DNA of 64,000 nucleotides from Agrobacterium tumefaciens (GTDB lineage: Bacteria > Pseudomonadota > Alphaproteobacteria > Rhizobiales > Rhizobiaceae): assembly GCA_017744915.1 (NCBI GenBank), contig JAGIAH010000002.1, positions 310,001 to 374,000 of the forward strand, given 5' to 3'. Positions 42,703 through 51,511 of this stretch are shown in pieces (position 1 is the stretch's first letter; each line of letters begins with the position of its first letter). The notes below the pieces were generated by a model. That model saw only the letters and a program-made list of their open reading frames with translations, was not told where the DNA came from and ran no database searches. The position numbers were made by a program, and so were the translations under genes.

Positions 42703-43044
42703 GGTGCTCTCCTCCCGAGAACGATTTCTCCATTTCTGACTGCGGTGCGGCATTCTTTTTTCTTTGCAAGAAATATACGATGAGACCGGTGTTGTTTCAA
42801 CACACATATACTTCTTCTAAGGGTTGCGGCATGAAATTTCGGTAATCTCGATTGGTAAATTCCTCGGTAATTGCTGATTCGCCCCGACCAGGGCTGCCGA
42901 AAACACCCGCTCCTGCTTCTGAGAGGCGGTAAAACCCTTTCGCCGACGGCCCTTGCGAGCCGTCTTGGGCGCTCTGCAGACTTCGTTAACCATCTCGCCT
43001 TTAAAAAGTCGGTATTGATTCCTCAGCAAGAGCAAGGTGCCCGC
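42703..43044. promoter_or_regulatory. Divergent promoter region of the exoX-like and DUF6074 genes
   Basis: These 342 bp hold no gene. GTGTTG-ttt-CAACAC (42789-42803) is a perfect dyad about 90 bp before the exoX-like start. GGTAA is repeated at 42841, 42854 and 42866, spaced 13 and 12 bp. A further hairpin, GACGGC/GCCGTC, lies near 42944-42963. These are candidate regulator sites without known owners. Confidence 0.4.
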
Positions 43045-43311
43045 GTGACAACGAGTTCAGAAGTAATCGCCTTTCCGGCAAAGAACCGCATTGCCGACGT
43101 AAAACGATGTGCAACCATGCTCGACCGGCTGCATGGTGTGGAGGCGAATGATTTCTGGCGCAGGGAGTGCCGTGAACTGGCGGCCCGTCTGACAGCGCTC
43201 GGTTATGAGGACGCCGCCATGCGGCGCGAGGTCATGGAATTTCAAAATGCGGTACAGGCGGAATTGTGGACGGGTGACGTTGCGCCCGAGGCGCGCCGCG
43301 ACAGCCATTGA
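43045..43311 (+). CDS. DUF6074-like small protein
   Basis: An 88-aa soluble protein reading VTTSSEVIAFPAKNRIADVK from a GTG, with the helix-rich RCATMLDRLHGVEANDFWRR and VMEFQNAVQAELW. This pattern, VIAFP at the start and AVQAEL at the end, fits the rhizobial DUF6074 family from memory; the function is unknown. The GTG at 43045 has AAGGTG before it; an open frame extends upstream to 42871 without family-like sequence. It is followed by a strong bidirectional terminator. Confidence 0.7.
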   Translation: MTTSSEVIAFPAKNRIADVKRCATMLDRLHGVEANDFWRRECRELAARLTALGYEDAAMRREVMEFQNAVQAELWTGDVAPEARRDSH

Positions 43312-43327
43312 GGCTTTGGGATTTCCC

Positions 43328-43367
43328 ATAAAAAAAGCCGGCGGGTGTCACACCTGCCGGCTTTTTT
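43328..43367. terminator. Bidirectional Rho-independent terminator
   Basis: GCCGGCGGGTG (43337-43347) pairs with CACCTGCCGGC (43351-43361), 11 bp with one G-T wobble and a 3-nt loop. It is flanked by a run of A on the left and TTTTTT on the right. It serves both the DUF6074 gene (+) and the TPR lipoprotein gene (-). Confidence 0.92.
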
Positions 43368-43383
43368 GTTGATTCCCGTTTGA

Positions 43384-44226
43384 TCAGGAGGCGCTGGCGC
43401 CGCGCGTGCGGGCCACGCCGTCCAGTGCCGGCTTGTATTTCGGGTCGAGTCGGGCTGCATGCCCGTAGGATTTGGCAGCCTTGGCCATCTCGCCGCGCCG
43501 CTCATAGACCAGCGCCTGGTTGGCCCAGGATTCCGCCACATTGCCATCCAGCGAAATGGCGTGGTTGAAATCGGCAAAGGCGTTTTCGTCGTCATTCAGC
43601 GCGACATAAGAGAGGCCACGGCCGTTATAGGGCTCCGGCGATGTCGACGACAGCGAGATTGCCTTGGAGAAGTCCTCGATGGCCTGCGCATGCTGGTTGC
43701 GCAGCTGGTAGATCAGGCCGCGATTGTGCCAGGCGCGTCCGTCGGTGGTTTCCAGCTCGATGGCGCGGGAAAAATCGTTGAAGGCTTCGTTCACGCGCCC
43801 GGACTGGCGGTAAAGATTGCCGCGGCCGATCAACGCCACATCATAGCTCGGGTTGATCTGCAGGGCGGCGTTGTAGTCCTGCAGGGCCTGCTGCTGCTGC
43901 CCGGTATTGCGATAGACGAGCGCGCGGTTGGCATAGGCCTGGTAAAAGCGCGGATTGAGTTGCAGCGCCTTGTTGAAATCCTCGATGGCACGGCGCGAAT
44001 CGCCGGCGCGGCCATAAGCCGAACCACGGACATTGTAGCCTTCCGGATCCTGCGGATTGGCGTTGATGACCGAGGTGAGCGAGGCGATGTTTTCCTGCGA
44101 ACCCTGGGCGCGGTCGATTCTGAACACATCTTCCGTCTGGTTGGATGTCGCACAGCCGGAAAGACCGGCAAGAACGGTGCAGACGACCAGAGAAGCGCGA
44201 AACCCTCTGTTGTTTTTCAATGGCAT
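43384..44226 (-). CDS. TPR-repeat lipoprotein
   Basis: A 280-aa protein with a lipoprotein signal ending in a lipobox (LAGLSGCATS). About six tetratricopeptide repeats follow, for example AIEDFNKALQLNPRFYQAYA, ALQDYNAALQINPSYDVALI and AIEDFSKAISLSSTSPEPYN. It resembles NlpI-type TPR lipoproteins, which act as scaffolds at the envelope. I start at 44226; an in-frame ATG at 44280 would place extra residues before the signal. Partners are unknown. It lies downstream of rpsU on the same strand, separated by a weak terminator. Confidence 0.87.
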   Translation of the reverse strand: MPLKNNRGFRASLVVCTVLAGLSGCATSNQTEDVFRIDRAQGSQENIASLTSVINANPQDPEGYNVRGSAYGRAGDSRRAIEDFNKALQLNPRFYQAYANRALVYRNTGQQQQALQDYNAALQINPSYDVALIGRGNLYRQSGRVNEAFNDFSRAIELETTDGRAWHNRGLIYQLRNQHAQAIEDFSKAISLSSTSPEPYNGRGLSYVALNDDENAFADFNHAISLDGNVAESWANQALVYERRGEMAKAAKSYGHAARLDPKYKPALDGVARTRGASAS

Positions 44227-44390
44227 CCGGTGCCTGGAGGCATCGGCGTTTTTCACAACACAGGCGTCGACAGCGATCATTCGGTGTGGGTTCCCTCGCA
44301 GGCCGGTCTCACGGTCGTTTTCAAGAGCGTTCTCCGGCCACAAACACAAAGAGCGGCGGCGAATTGATCGCCCCCGCCCAACAAGCATTC

Positions 44391-44408
44391 AAAAACGTCC
44401 AAAAGACG
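44391..44408 (-). terminator. Weak terminator after rpsU
   Basis: On the minus strand CGTC-ttttg-GACG is followed by TTTTT, directly after the rpsU stop. The stem is only 4-5 bp. Confidence 0.45.
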
Positions 44409-44413
44409 GCCTA

Positions 44414-44641
44414 TTAACGGCCTGCGCGGGGGCCTGCAACCAGACCTTCGCGCTGTGCACGCTTGCGTGCCAGCTTGCGAACGCGGCGAACGGCTTCAGC
44501 CTTTTCGCGGGCGCGCTTCTGGGAGGGCTTTTCGTAATAATCGCGCATTTTCATTTCACGGAAAATGCCTTCGCGCTGCATCTTTTTCTTCAGGGCGCGG
44601 AGCGCCTGATCAACGTTATTGTCGCGGACTAGTACCTGCAC
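44414..44641 (-). CDS. rpsU: 30S ribosomal protein bS21
   Basis: A 75-aa basic ribosomal protein. [40 protein letters not shown] and a highly basic C-terminal tail ([16 protein letters not shown]) are standard for S21. It binds near the 3' end of 16S rRNA and assists initiation. It is slightly longer than the 71 aa of E. coli. It is not next to dnaG or rpoD, as is usual in alphaproteobacteria. Confidence 0.97.
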   Translation of the reverse strand: MQVLVRDNNVDQALRALKKKMQREGIFREMKMRDYYEKPSQKRAREKAEAVRRVRKLARKRAQREGLVAGPRAGR

Positions 44642-44958
44642 GTGAATCCCGTTCCTTTAGTTTGGTTATCTTGCTGTGTGAATAAAGGCATTCGCACGCA
44701 AACAAAAAATGGTCCGTCCGGCTGTCGAGCTGGGCGATTGGTGACGTGCAATAACAGATCATTTGCAGCAAGTCCAGCCGGTAGCGCATAATCCACCCGC
44801 AAAATGCAGCGTGCCCCGCGTTCTTCCCGCAATGTCGAAACAAAATCATTGCGACGTCGCAAAATGAATATTGCCTCCCATCCCGATTTGCCATGTGTAT
44901 GATACGGGCCGGGTCTATGTTTACGGCCTCTGGCCGGTTCTTGAGGAGCAGACTGCGA
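44642..44958. promoter_or_regulatory. Divergent region between rpsU and soxB, with a perfect palindrome
   Basis: No gene is visible. TTGCGACGTCGCAA (44849-44862) is a perfect 14-bp palindrome about 97 bp before the soxB start and could be an operator for the sarcosine oxidase operon. No clear -35/-10 elements were recognised. Confidence 0.45.
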
Positions 44959-46212
44959 ATGCGCAAATATTCCGTTTTTGCCGTGGCGCGTGAGGCGTTG
45001 CGGGGTCATAAGGGGTGGGATGCGCAATGGGCCTCACCCGAGCCGCGCAAGGATTATGATGTCATCATCATCGGCGGTGGCGGCCACGGGCTCGGCGCTG
45101 CCTACTATCTGGCCAAGGAACATGGCATCACCAATGTCGCGGTTCTGGAAAAAGGCTGGCTCGGCGGCGGCAATACCGGTCGCAACACCACCATCATCCG
45201 CTCCAACTATCTCTATGAAGAGAGCATGGATATTTACGAGCATTCCCTGAAACTGTGGGAAGGCTTGAGCCAGGATCTCAATTATAACGTCATGTATTCG
45301 GCGCGCGGCGTGATGATGCTGTCGCACAATATCCATGACCGGCAGTCCTTCAGCCGCCATATCAATGCCAACCGCCTCTACGGAATCGACAATGAGTGGC
45401 TGACGCCGGAGCAGGCGAAAGCCTATTGCCCGCCGCTCGATATTTCCGGCAATGCGCGTTATCCCATTAATGGCGCAGCCCTTCAGCGCCGTGGCGGCAC
45501 GGCACGCCACGATGCGGTGGCGTGGGGTTATGCGCGTGCGGCCTCCGATCGCGGCGTGCACATCATCCAGAACTGCGAGGTCACGGCGATTCGCCGCGGG
45601 CCGGACGGGGCGGTGACGGGCGTGGAGACCAATCGCGGTTTCATCGGCGCGAAGAAAATCGGCGTTTCCGCCGCGGGCCACTCCTCCGTCATCATGAAAA
45701 TGGCTGACGTGCGCGTTCCCCTGCATTCCAACCCGCTGCAGGCGCTGGTGTCGGAACCGCTGAAGCCGATCTTCCCCTGCGTTGTCATGTCCAACACGGT
45801 ACATGCCTATATTTCGCAGTCGGACAAGGGCGAGCTGGTCATCGGTGCGGGCACTGACCAATATAATTCCTATTCCCAGACCGGCGGTCTCCAGATCATC
45901 ACCCATACGCTGGACGCCATCTGCGAACTCTTCCCGATCTTCCGCCGCGTCAAGATGATGCGCCAGTGGGGTGGCATCACCGACAACACGCCAGACCGTT
46001 CCGCGATCCAGAGCGTGACGCCGGTGCCTAACCTCTTCGTCAATTGCGGCTGGGGCACGGGTGGGTTCAAGGCGACGCCGGGTTCGGCCAACCTCTTTGC
46101 GCATCTCATCGCCCGCGGTGAACCGCATCGCCTCGCAGCCGGTCTGACGCTCGACCGGTTCCGCACCGGCCGCCTTATCGATGAGGCTGCCGCTGCCGCG
46201 GTGGCGCATTGA
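44959..46212 (+). CDS. soxB: Sarcosine oxidase subunit beta
   Basis: A 417-aa flavin-binding subunit of heterotetrameric sarcosine oxidase, which oxidises sarcosine to glycine with formation of 5,10-methylene-tetrahydrofolate. The FAD motif is DVIIIGGGGHGLGAAYYLAK. RNTTIIRSNYLYEES is typical of the subunit. The His in GGTARHDAVAWG (about residue 184) is the likely site of covalent FMN attachment. The ATG at 44959, after GGAG, gives the family's usual length. The next reading frame begins within its stop codon (TGATG). Confidence 0.95.
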   Translation: MRKYSVFAVAREALRGHKGWDAQWASPEPRKDYDVIIIGGGGHGLGAAYYLAKEHGITNVAVLEKGWLGGGNTGRNTTIIRSNYLYEESMDIYEHSLKLWEGLSQDLNYNVMYSARGVMMLSHNIHDRQSFSRHINANRLYGIDNEWLTPEQAKAYCPPLDISGNARYPINGAALQRRGGTARHDAVAWGYARAASDRGVHIIQNCEVTAIRRGPDGAVTGVETNRGFIGAKKIGVSAAGHSSVIMKMADVRVPLHSNPLQALVSEPLKPIFPCVVMSNTVHAYISQSDKGELVIGAGTDQYNSYSQTGGLQIITHTLDAICELFPIFRRVKMMRQWGGITDNTPDRSAIQSVTPVPNLFVNCGWGTGGFKATPGSANLFAHLIARGEPHRLAAGLTLDRFRTGRLIDEAAAAAVAH

Positions 46213-46622
46213 TGCTGGCGGCGGCCATGCTTGCGATCAACATATCCGGCGCGGCCGTGGCCGTGCCCGTTGGCAGCGTCATTCCCGAGGCGAAGGACTT
46301 TCGCAGCCAGAAGATTGCAAAGATGCAGGGCGAGAAAGACTGGCCTTTCGTGGCGGAAAAAGGCCTGCTCCTTTGTGCTCCAAGTCTCGCGGACAAGATG
46401 GTTTATTTTGTCGGCGAGAAGGAGGATGGCGAGCAGGATTACCCCTTTGCGATCGACACCGACATGATGGCGGTCGCCATCGTCAATATGGGCCGGGCCT
46501 CGGCGCTGCGCCCTTTCGATAATTTCGAGCAGCTTTTAAAGCGGCTTTCCCCCTTCGTGGCCATGGGGAAGCGGCTGTGTGACCAACCCGCCGGAACAGT
46601 GCTTCCGGAAAATTCTCTCTAG
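46212..46622 (+). CDS. YebY/DUF2511-like small exported protein inside the sox operon
   Basis: A 136-aa protein whose ATG overlaps the soxB stop (TGATG). The N terminus (MLAAAMLAINISGAAVAVPV) is hydrophobic like a signal peptide but lacks the basic residues usually found at the start. The mature part has KDWPFVAEKGLLLCAPS and ends with MGKRLCDQPA. These two cysteine segments resemble E. coli YebY (DUF2511), which has a WPF-EKG-L-C stretch and a C-terminal LC; the comparison is from memory. YebY is linked to copper handling. I know of no role in sarcosine oxidation. It lies 11 nt before soxD and is in the same transcription unit. Confidence 0.72.
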   Translation: MLAAAMLAINISGAAVAVPVGSVIPEAKDFRSQKIAKMQGEKDWPFVAEKGLLLCAPSLADKMVYFVGEKEDGEQDYPFAIDTDMMAVAIVNMGRASALRPFDNFEQLLKRLSPFVAMGKRLCDQPAGTVLPENSL

Positions 46623-46633
46623 GTGGAGCGACG

Positions 46634-46948
46634 ATGCTTCTGATCCATTGCCCCTATTGTGGGGAAGACCGTTCCGAACTGGAATTCCGCTGGGCGGGCG
46701 AAGCCCATATTGCCCGGCCGGAAAACATCGCCGATATTTCCGACGAGGCCTTCGCGGAATATTTCTTCATTCGCGACAATGACAAGGGCCTCGTTTTCGA
46801 GCGCTGGCGGCATATTCACGGCTGCGGCCGGTTCTTTAACGCCGCCCGCGATTCGGTGAGCGACAAATTCCTGATGACCTACAAGGCCGGCGAACCGAAA
46901 CCCGATGCCGAAACGGTCCTTTCCGCAGAAAAGGGAGCCGGGCAATGA
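46634..46948 (+). CDS. soxD: Sarcosine oxidase subunit delta
   Basis: A 104-aa subunit that binds a structural zinc ion. The ligands are probably in IHCPYCGED (Cys 6 and 9) and HIHGCGRFF (His 60 or 62, Cys 64). The core EYFFIRDNDKGLVFERWRHI is standard for SoxD. The ATG at 46634 has a GGAG-like site before it. It overlaps soxA by 4 nt (ATGA). Confidence 0.95.
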   Translation: MLLIHCPYCGEDRSELEFRWAGEAHIARPENIADISDEAFAEYFFIRDNDKGLVFERWRHIHGCGRFFNAARDSVSDKFLMTYKAGEPKPDAETVLSAEKGAGQ

Positions 46949-49905
46949 GCGGCGATTATCGTATCAAGGGTGCGGGCCGCCTCACTCCGGCCAGAACCGC
47001 GCGTTTCACCTTCGACGGCAAGATTTATCCGGCGCTGGAGGGCGATACCGTTGCGTCAGCGCTTCTGGCCAATGGCGTGCATCTGATCGGCCGCTCGTTC
47101 AAATATCACCGTCCGCGCGGTTTCCTGTCCGCCGGGCCGGAAGAGCCGAATGCGCTGATCGACGTTTCCCGCGACAGCCTGCGCAAGCAGCCCAATGTGC
47201 GCGCCACGGTGCAGGAAGTGTTCGACGGCGCCATCATCGCCTCGCAGAACCGTTTTCCGTCGCTGTCCTTCGATCTGAGCGCCATCAACGACCTCCTGTC
47301 GCCGATGTTCGCGGCCGGTTTTTATTATAAGACCTTCATGTGGCCGAAGGCCGCCTGGCACAAGATTTACGAACCACTGATTCGCCGCGCCGCCGGTCTT
47401 GGCAAGGCGCCGAGCGAACCGGATGCTGATCATTATTCCGGCCGTTATGCCCATTGCGACGTTCTGGTCGCCGGTGCCGGCGTTGCCGGCCTGACGGCTG
47501 CTCTCTCGGCGGCAAAAACCGGGGCCAGCGTCATTCTGGTGGATGAAAATGCCGAAGTCGGCGGCGTGCTGCGCTTCGATACCGGCGTGGTGATCGACGG
47601 TATTCCCGGTTACGAGTGGGCGCAGAAGGTTCTCGCCGAGCTGCAAGCGATGCCCAATGTGCGGGTTCTGACGCGTACGACGGCCTTCGGTTATTACAAC
47701 CACAATTTTCTCGCCCTGGCGGAACGGGTCACCGATCATCTCGCCACGCCGGCCAGACACCAGCCGCGTGAACGGCTGTGGCAGGTGCGGGCCAAAAAGG
47801 TGGTGTTGGCCGCAGGTGCAATCGAGCGCCACATGGTCTTTGCCAATAATGACCGGCCGGGCATCATGCTGGCTTCGGCGGCCCGCATTTATCTCAACCA
47901 TTACGGCGTATCCGTCGGCCACAACGTGGGTGTCTACACCGCCCATGATTCGGCCTATGAGACGGCCTTCGACCTGAAGAAGGCCGGCGTGAAGATCGCC
48001 GCCATCGTCGATTGCCGCGAAAACCCGGATCAGCGCCTGCTGGACGAGGCACGGGCGCTCGGCATCGAAGTTCTGGCGGGCCACAGCGTTTATAATACCG
48101 CCGGCCGCCTGCGCGTCTCTTCCATGACCGTTGGCCGCAATGGCGGCTCCAACAGGCGCAAGATCGCCATCGATGCGCTTGTCGTTTCGGCCGGGTGGAC
48201 ACCTTCGGTGCATCTCTTCTCGCAATCGCGTGGCAAGCTGAAGTTTGACGCGGCGAACCAGCGCTTCCTGCCGGATATTCATGTGCAGAACTGCGTTTCC
48301 ATCGGCGCCTGCAACGGCACGGATGATCTTGATGCGCTGATTGCCGAATCGGCCGCCGCCGGCGGCGGCTCAGTGGAATTCTTCGGCGAAAATGCCCGGG
48401 CCTGGACGGGCGGCATGATCGGTGCTGCCGAAGGCGCGGGTGAGGGCACCGGCGTCAAGGCCTTCATCGATTTCCAGCACGATGTCTGCGCCAAGGATAT
48501 TCGCCTTGCCGTGCGCGAAGGCATGCACTCCGTCGAGCATATCAAGCGCTTCACCACCAATGGCATGGCGTCCGATCAGGGCAAGATGTCGAACATGCAT
48601 GGCCTCGCCATCGCATCGGAAGCGCTTGGCCGGGATTTGCCCAAGGTCGGTCTCACCACCTTCCGCCAGCCCTATACGCCGGTCACTTTCGGCACGCTCA
48701 TCAACCATTCGCGCGGCGCGCTGTTCGACCCGGCCCGCAAGACGCCGATGCATGAGGAAGAACTGGCGGCCGGTGCGGTATTTGAAGATGTCGGCAACTG
48801 GAAGCGTGCCTGGTTCTTCCCGCGGGCAGGTGAGGACATGCATGAGGCGATCAATCGCGAATGCAAGACGGTGCGTGAGAGCGTCGGCGTGTTCGATGCC
48901 TCGACACTCGGCAAGATCGAAGTGGTCGGCCCCGATGCGGCGAAGTTCCTGAACCTCATCTACACCAATGCCTGGGATACGCTGAAACCCGGCCGCTGCC
49001 GTTATGGCATCATGACCCGCGAAGACGGCTTCGTTTACGATGACGGCGTCGTCGGGCGTCTGGCCGAAGACCGTTTCCATGTGACGACGACCACGGGCGG
49101 CGCGCCGCGTGTTCTGCAGCATATGGAAGATTATCTCCAGACCGAATTCCCCGACCTCAACGTCTGGCTCACCTCTGCCACCGAACAATGGGCGGTGATT
49201 GCCGTGCAGGGTCCGAAGGCACGCGAGGTGATCGCACCTTTTGTCGAGGGCATCGATCTGTCGCCGGAAGCCTTCCCGCATATGGCGGTGGCAGAAGGCA
49301 AGTTCTGCGGTGTGCCGACGCGGCTTTTCCGCGTCTCCTTCACCGGAGAACTCGGTTTCGAAATCAATGTTCCGGCCGATTACGGCGCAGCCGTCTGGTC
49401 CGCGATCCGCGACCGGGCGGAAGCCGTTGGCGGTTGCCTTTATGGCACCGAGACCATGCATATCCTGCGTGCGGAAAAGGGTTATATCATCGTCGGCCAG
49501 GATACGGACGGCACGGTGACACCTGACGATGCCGGGCTCGCCTGGGCCGTTTCCAAGAAGAAGACGGATTTCGTCGGCATTCGTGGCCTGAAGCGCATTG
49601 ATCTTACGCGTACTGGCCGCAAGCAGCTTGTCGGCCTGAAAACGAAGGACAGGCTAACGGTGCCCGATGAAGGCGGCCAGATCGTTACCGATCCGAACCA
49701 GCCGAAGCCGATGACCATGCTCGGCCATGTCACCTCGGCTTACTGGTCGGAAAATCTCGGCCATTCCATCGCTTTTGCGCTGGTGGCGGATGGCAGGGCG
49801 CGCATGGGCGAAACGCTCTATATTCCGCTTGCCGATAAAACCATTGCCGTCGAAGTGACCGACATGGTCTTCCTCGACAAGGAAGGAGCCCGTCTCAATG
49901 GCTGA
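46945..49905 (+). CDS. soxA: Sarcosine oxidase subunit alpha
   Basis: A 986-aa subunit. The N-terminal ferredoxin-like segment (FTFDGKIYPALEGDTVASAL and RSFKYHRPRGFLSAGPEE) precedes an NAD-binding oxidoreductase domain (VLVAGAGVAGLTAALSAA). The C-terminal third is a GcvT-like folate-binding domain (VFDASTLGKIEVVGPDAAKF and FRVSFTGELGFEINVPA). The layout and length match the family (about 970-1000 aa). It transfers the one-carbon unit to tetrahydrofolate. It overlaps soxD by 4 nt and soxG by 8 nt. Confidence 0.96.
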   Translation: MSGDYRIKGAGRLTPARTARFTFDGKIYPALEGDTVASALLANGVHLIGRSFKYHRPRGFLSAGPEEPNALIDVSRDSLRKQPNVRATVQEVFDGAIIASQNRFPSLSFDLSAINDLLSPMFAAGFYYKTFMWPKAAWHKIYEPLIRRAAGLGKAPSEPDADHYSGRYAHCDVLVAGAGVAGLTAALSAAKTGASVILVDENAEVGGVLRFDTGVVIDGIPGYEWAQKVLAELQAMPNVRVLTRTTAFGYYNHNFLALAERVTDHLATPARHQPRERLWQVRAKKVVLAAGAIERHMVFANNDRPGIMLASAARIYLNHYGVSVGHNVGVYTAHDSAYETAFDLKKAGVKIAAIVDCRENPDQRLLDEARALGIEVLAGHSVYNTAGRLRVSSMTVGRNGGSNRRKIAIDALVVSAGWTPSVHLFSQSRGKLKFDAANQRFLPDIHVQNCVSIGACNGTDDLDALIAESAAAGGGSVEFFGENARAWTGGMIGAAEGAGEGTGVKAFIDFQHDVCAKDIRLAVREGMHSVEHIKRFTTNGMASDQGKMSNMHGLAIASEALGRDLPKVGLTTFRQPYTPVTFGTLINHSRGALFDPARKTPMHEEELAAGAVFEDVGNWKRAWFFPRAGEDMHEAINRECKTVRESVGVFDASTLGKIEVVGPDAAKFLNLIYTNAWDTLKPGRCRYGIMTREDGFVYDDGVVGRLAEDRFHVTTTTGGAPRVLQHMEDYLQTEFPDLNVWLTSATEQWAVIAVQGPKAREVIAPFVEGIDLSPEAFPHMAVAEGKFCGVPTRLFRVSFTGELGFEINVPADYGAAVWSAIRDRAEAVGGCLYGTETMHILRAEKGYIIVGQDTDGTVTPDDAGLAWAVSKKKTDFVGIRGLKRIDLTRTGRKQLVGLKTKDRLTVPDEGGQIVTDPNQPKPMTMLGHVTSAYWSENLGHSIAFALVADGRARMGETLYIPLADKTIAVEVTDMVFLDKEGARLNG

Positions 49906-50452
49906 CATGCTGCACGCAAAACGCAAATCCGTGCTCGAGGATTTTCACGGCGGCTCGCCCTTCGTTTCGCTGAAACCCGCCGCTTCCGCATCGCGGCTGT
50001 CGTTGCGGGCGCGGGAAAGCGCCGTGCTGGCGCTTTCGGAAGCGCTTGGCCTTGCTTTGCCCACCAAACCGAAGACTTCGGTAACTTCGGGCCTGCGCTC
50101 GGCTCTGTGGCTCGGCCCGGATGAATGGCTGGTGATCGATCAGGGCGAGAGCGACCTGGTGGCGGCGCTTGCCGGCGTCTCCGGCCTGTTCTCCGCAACC
50201 GATGTTTCCCACCGCAACACGGCCGTCATCGTTTCCGGCCCCGGCGCGGAAGCAGCACTCAATGCCGGCTGCCCGCAGGACCTGTCTCCGGCAAGGTTCC
50301 CGGTCGGCGCCTGCTCGCGCACGGTTTTCGGCAAGGCAGAAGTGGTGCTGCTGCGCACGGCGGATGATACGTTCCGGGTGGAATGCTGGCGCTCCTTTGC
50401 CGAATATGTCGGCGGGCTGCTGCAGGAAGCGGCGGCCGACGTGGCGGTTTAG
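49898..50452 (+). CDS. soxG: Sarcosine oxidase subunit gamma
   Basis: A 184-aa subunit with a small GcvT-like fold. TSGLRSALWLGPDEWLVIDQ and SATDVSHRNTAVIVSGPGAE are typical, followed by CWRSFAEYVGGLLQEA. It overlaps soxA by 8 nt, and overlaps the DUF2332 gene tail-to-tail by 4 nt. It completes the four-subunit enzyme. Confidence 0.94.
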   Translation: MADMLHAKRKSVLEDFHGGSPFVSLKPAASASRLSLRARESAVLALSEALGLALPTKPKTSVTSGLRSALWLGPDEWLVIDQGESDLVAALAGVSGLFSATDVSHRNTAVIVSGPGAEAALNAGCPQDLSPARFPVGACSRTVFGKAEVVLLRTADDTFRVECWRSFAEYVGGLLQEAAADVAV

Positions 50453-51489
50453 CGCCTCCACCCCCGCCATTCCACCCATCGCCCATGGAAATCGGCACGG
50501 CCTATCTCCTGTTTTTCGCCGGTGGGCCAGATTTGCAGGGTGATGGCGGCACCACCGGGTGTCGCATCGGCTTCCATTTGCAGGCGCGCAAGCGGGGCTT
50601 CCGGCGTGGCGCGGGCCCCAGCCTCGGCGATCAATGCCTCGCCAGTCTGTTTCAGGGCATCCGGCAGATATTGCCAGGCGATGGAGTGATAGACCACATG
50701 GGTCGCACCAGTATGTTGCATGACAAGGCGGCGTTTCAGCCAGTCGATCGCATCGGCTTTTTCCACCCGCAGGCCGTTCTCCACCGCGATCCGTAACGCC
50801 GCCGCGGTGCGTTCCAGCCTGTCGGTCTGGTCGGCCCAGATATAGGACATCAGCCGCAACCGGTCCTCGGACGAAGAGGGATCGAGCGGGTTGAGATCGC
50901 ATCCGGCACGCTCGATGACCTCGATCCGTCCACCCGACGGGATGTCGCCGCGCCATTCCGGGGACTGGAAGACATCGGATTGTTCGCCCCATGCAAAATC
51001 ACCGAGACGATAGCGGTATCGGTCGAATTGCAGGTTGAGCCCGGCGCTCGCTCCCACTTCGGACAGCACGAGCGGCTTGCCGGTGCGCTCCGCTATCGAA
51101 AGAAAGCCCGGCAACAGCACGGCGGAACGGCGGACTTCGTTGGTCTGCGGTGGTGATTTCAGCCTGTCGAGGATGAACGCGGAATGGAAACGCAGGGCGC
51201 TGGCGCAGGCCTGCCACAGCGCTTCCTCGTCTTCCGGTTCAATATCCACAAGTGGCGCGATCTTTTCCTGAATGGCCAGCGCATGCAGGGCGCCCGCCAG
51301 CCGCAGGGGAACGGAATCACCGGAAGGGCCGACATCGCCGGGCCAGGAGAGGATTGTCTCGCCCACCTCCGTCTGGCGGTCGAGCCGTGCCGCCACGGCG
51401 CGACAAAGCCGGGCGGTAAAGGGAGAGCCGAGGTTGTCGCAGGCTTTTGCCTGCACGAGAAACGCATTCCTTACGGCTTCGTCATGCAT
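50449..51489 (-). CDS. DUF2332-family protein
   Basis: A 346-aa protein without membrane segments. LVLSEVGASAGLNLQFDRYR and the later MSYIWADQTDRLERTAAALR are the most conserved-looking parts and match the DUF2332 family from memory. The glycine-containing EVGASAGLN resembles a methyltransferase motif I, so a SAM-dependent enzyme is conceivable, but no activity is known. It overlaps the end of soxG on the other strand. Its start is 22 nt after the MaoC stop, so it may be the third gene of an HxlR-MaoC-DUF2332 run. Confidence 0.82.
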   Translation of the reverse strand: MHDEAVRNAFLVQAKACDNLGSPFTARLCRAVAARLDRQTEVGETILSWPGDVGPSGDSVPLRLAGALHALAIQEKIAPLVDIEPEDEEALWQACASALRFHSAFILDRLKSPPQTNEVRRSAVLLPGFLSIAERTGKPLVLSEVGASAGLNLQFDRYRYRLGDFAWGEQSDVFQSPEWRGDIPSGGRIEVIERAGCDLNPLDPSSSEDRLRLMSYIWADQTDRLERTAAALRIAVENGLRVEKADAIDWLKRRLVMQHTGATHVVYHSIAWQYLPDALKQTGEALIAEAGARATPEAPLARLQMEADATPGGAAITLQIWPTGEKQEIGRADFHGRWVEWRGWRR

Positions 51490-51511
51490 GCGGTCTCTCC
51501 CTCGCTGCGTT

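Noticed and set aside
43328-43367. Direct repeat-like AAAAAAGCCGGC segments considered as a CRISPR or iteron element
   Set aside because: They form a single terminator hairpin; no spaced repeat array exists here or elsewhere in the window.
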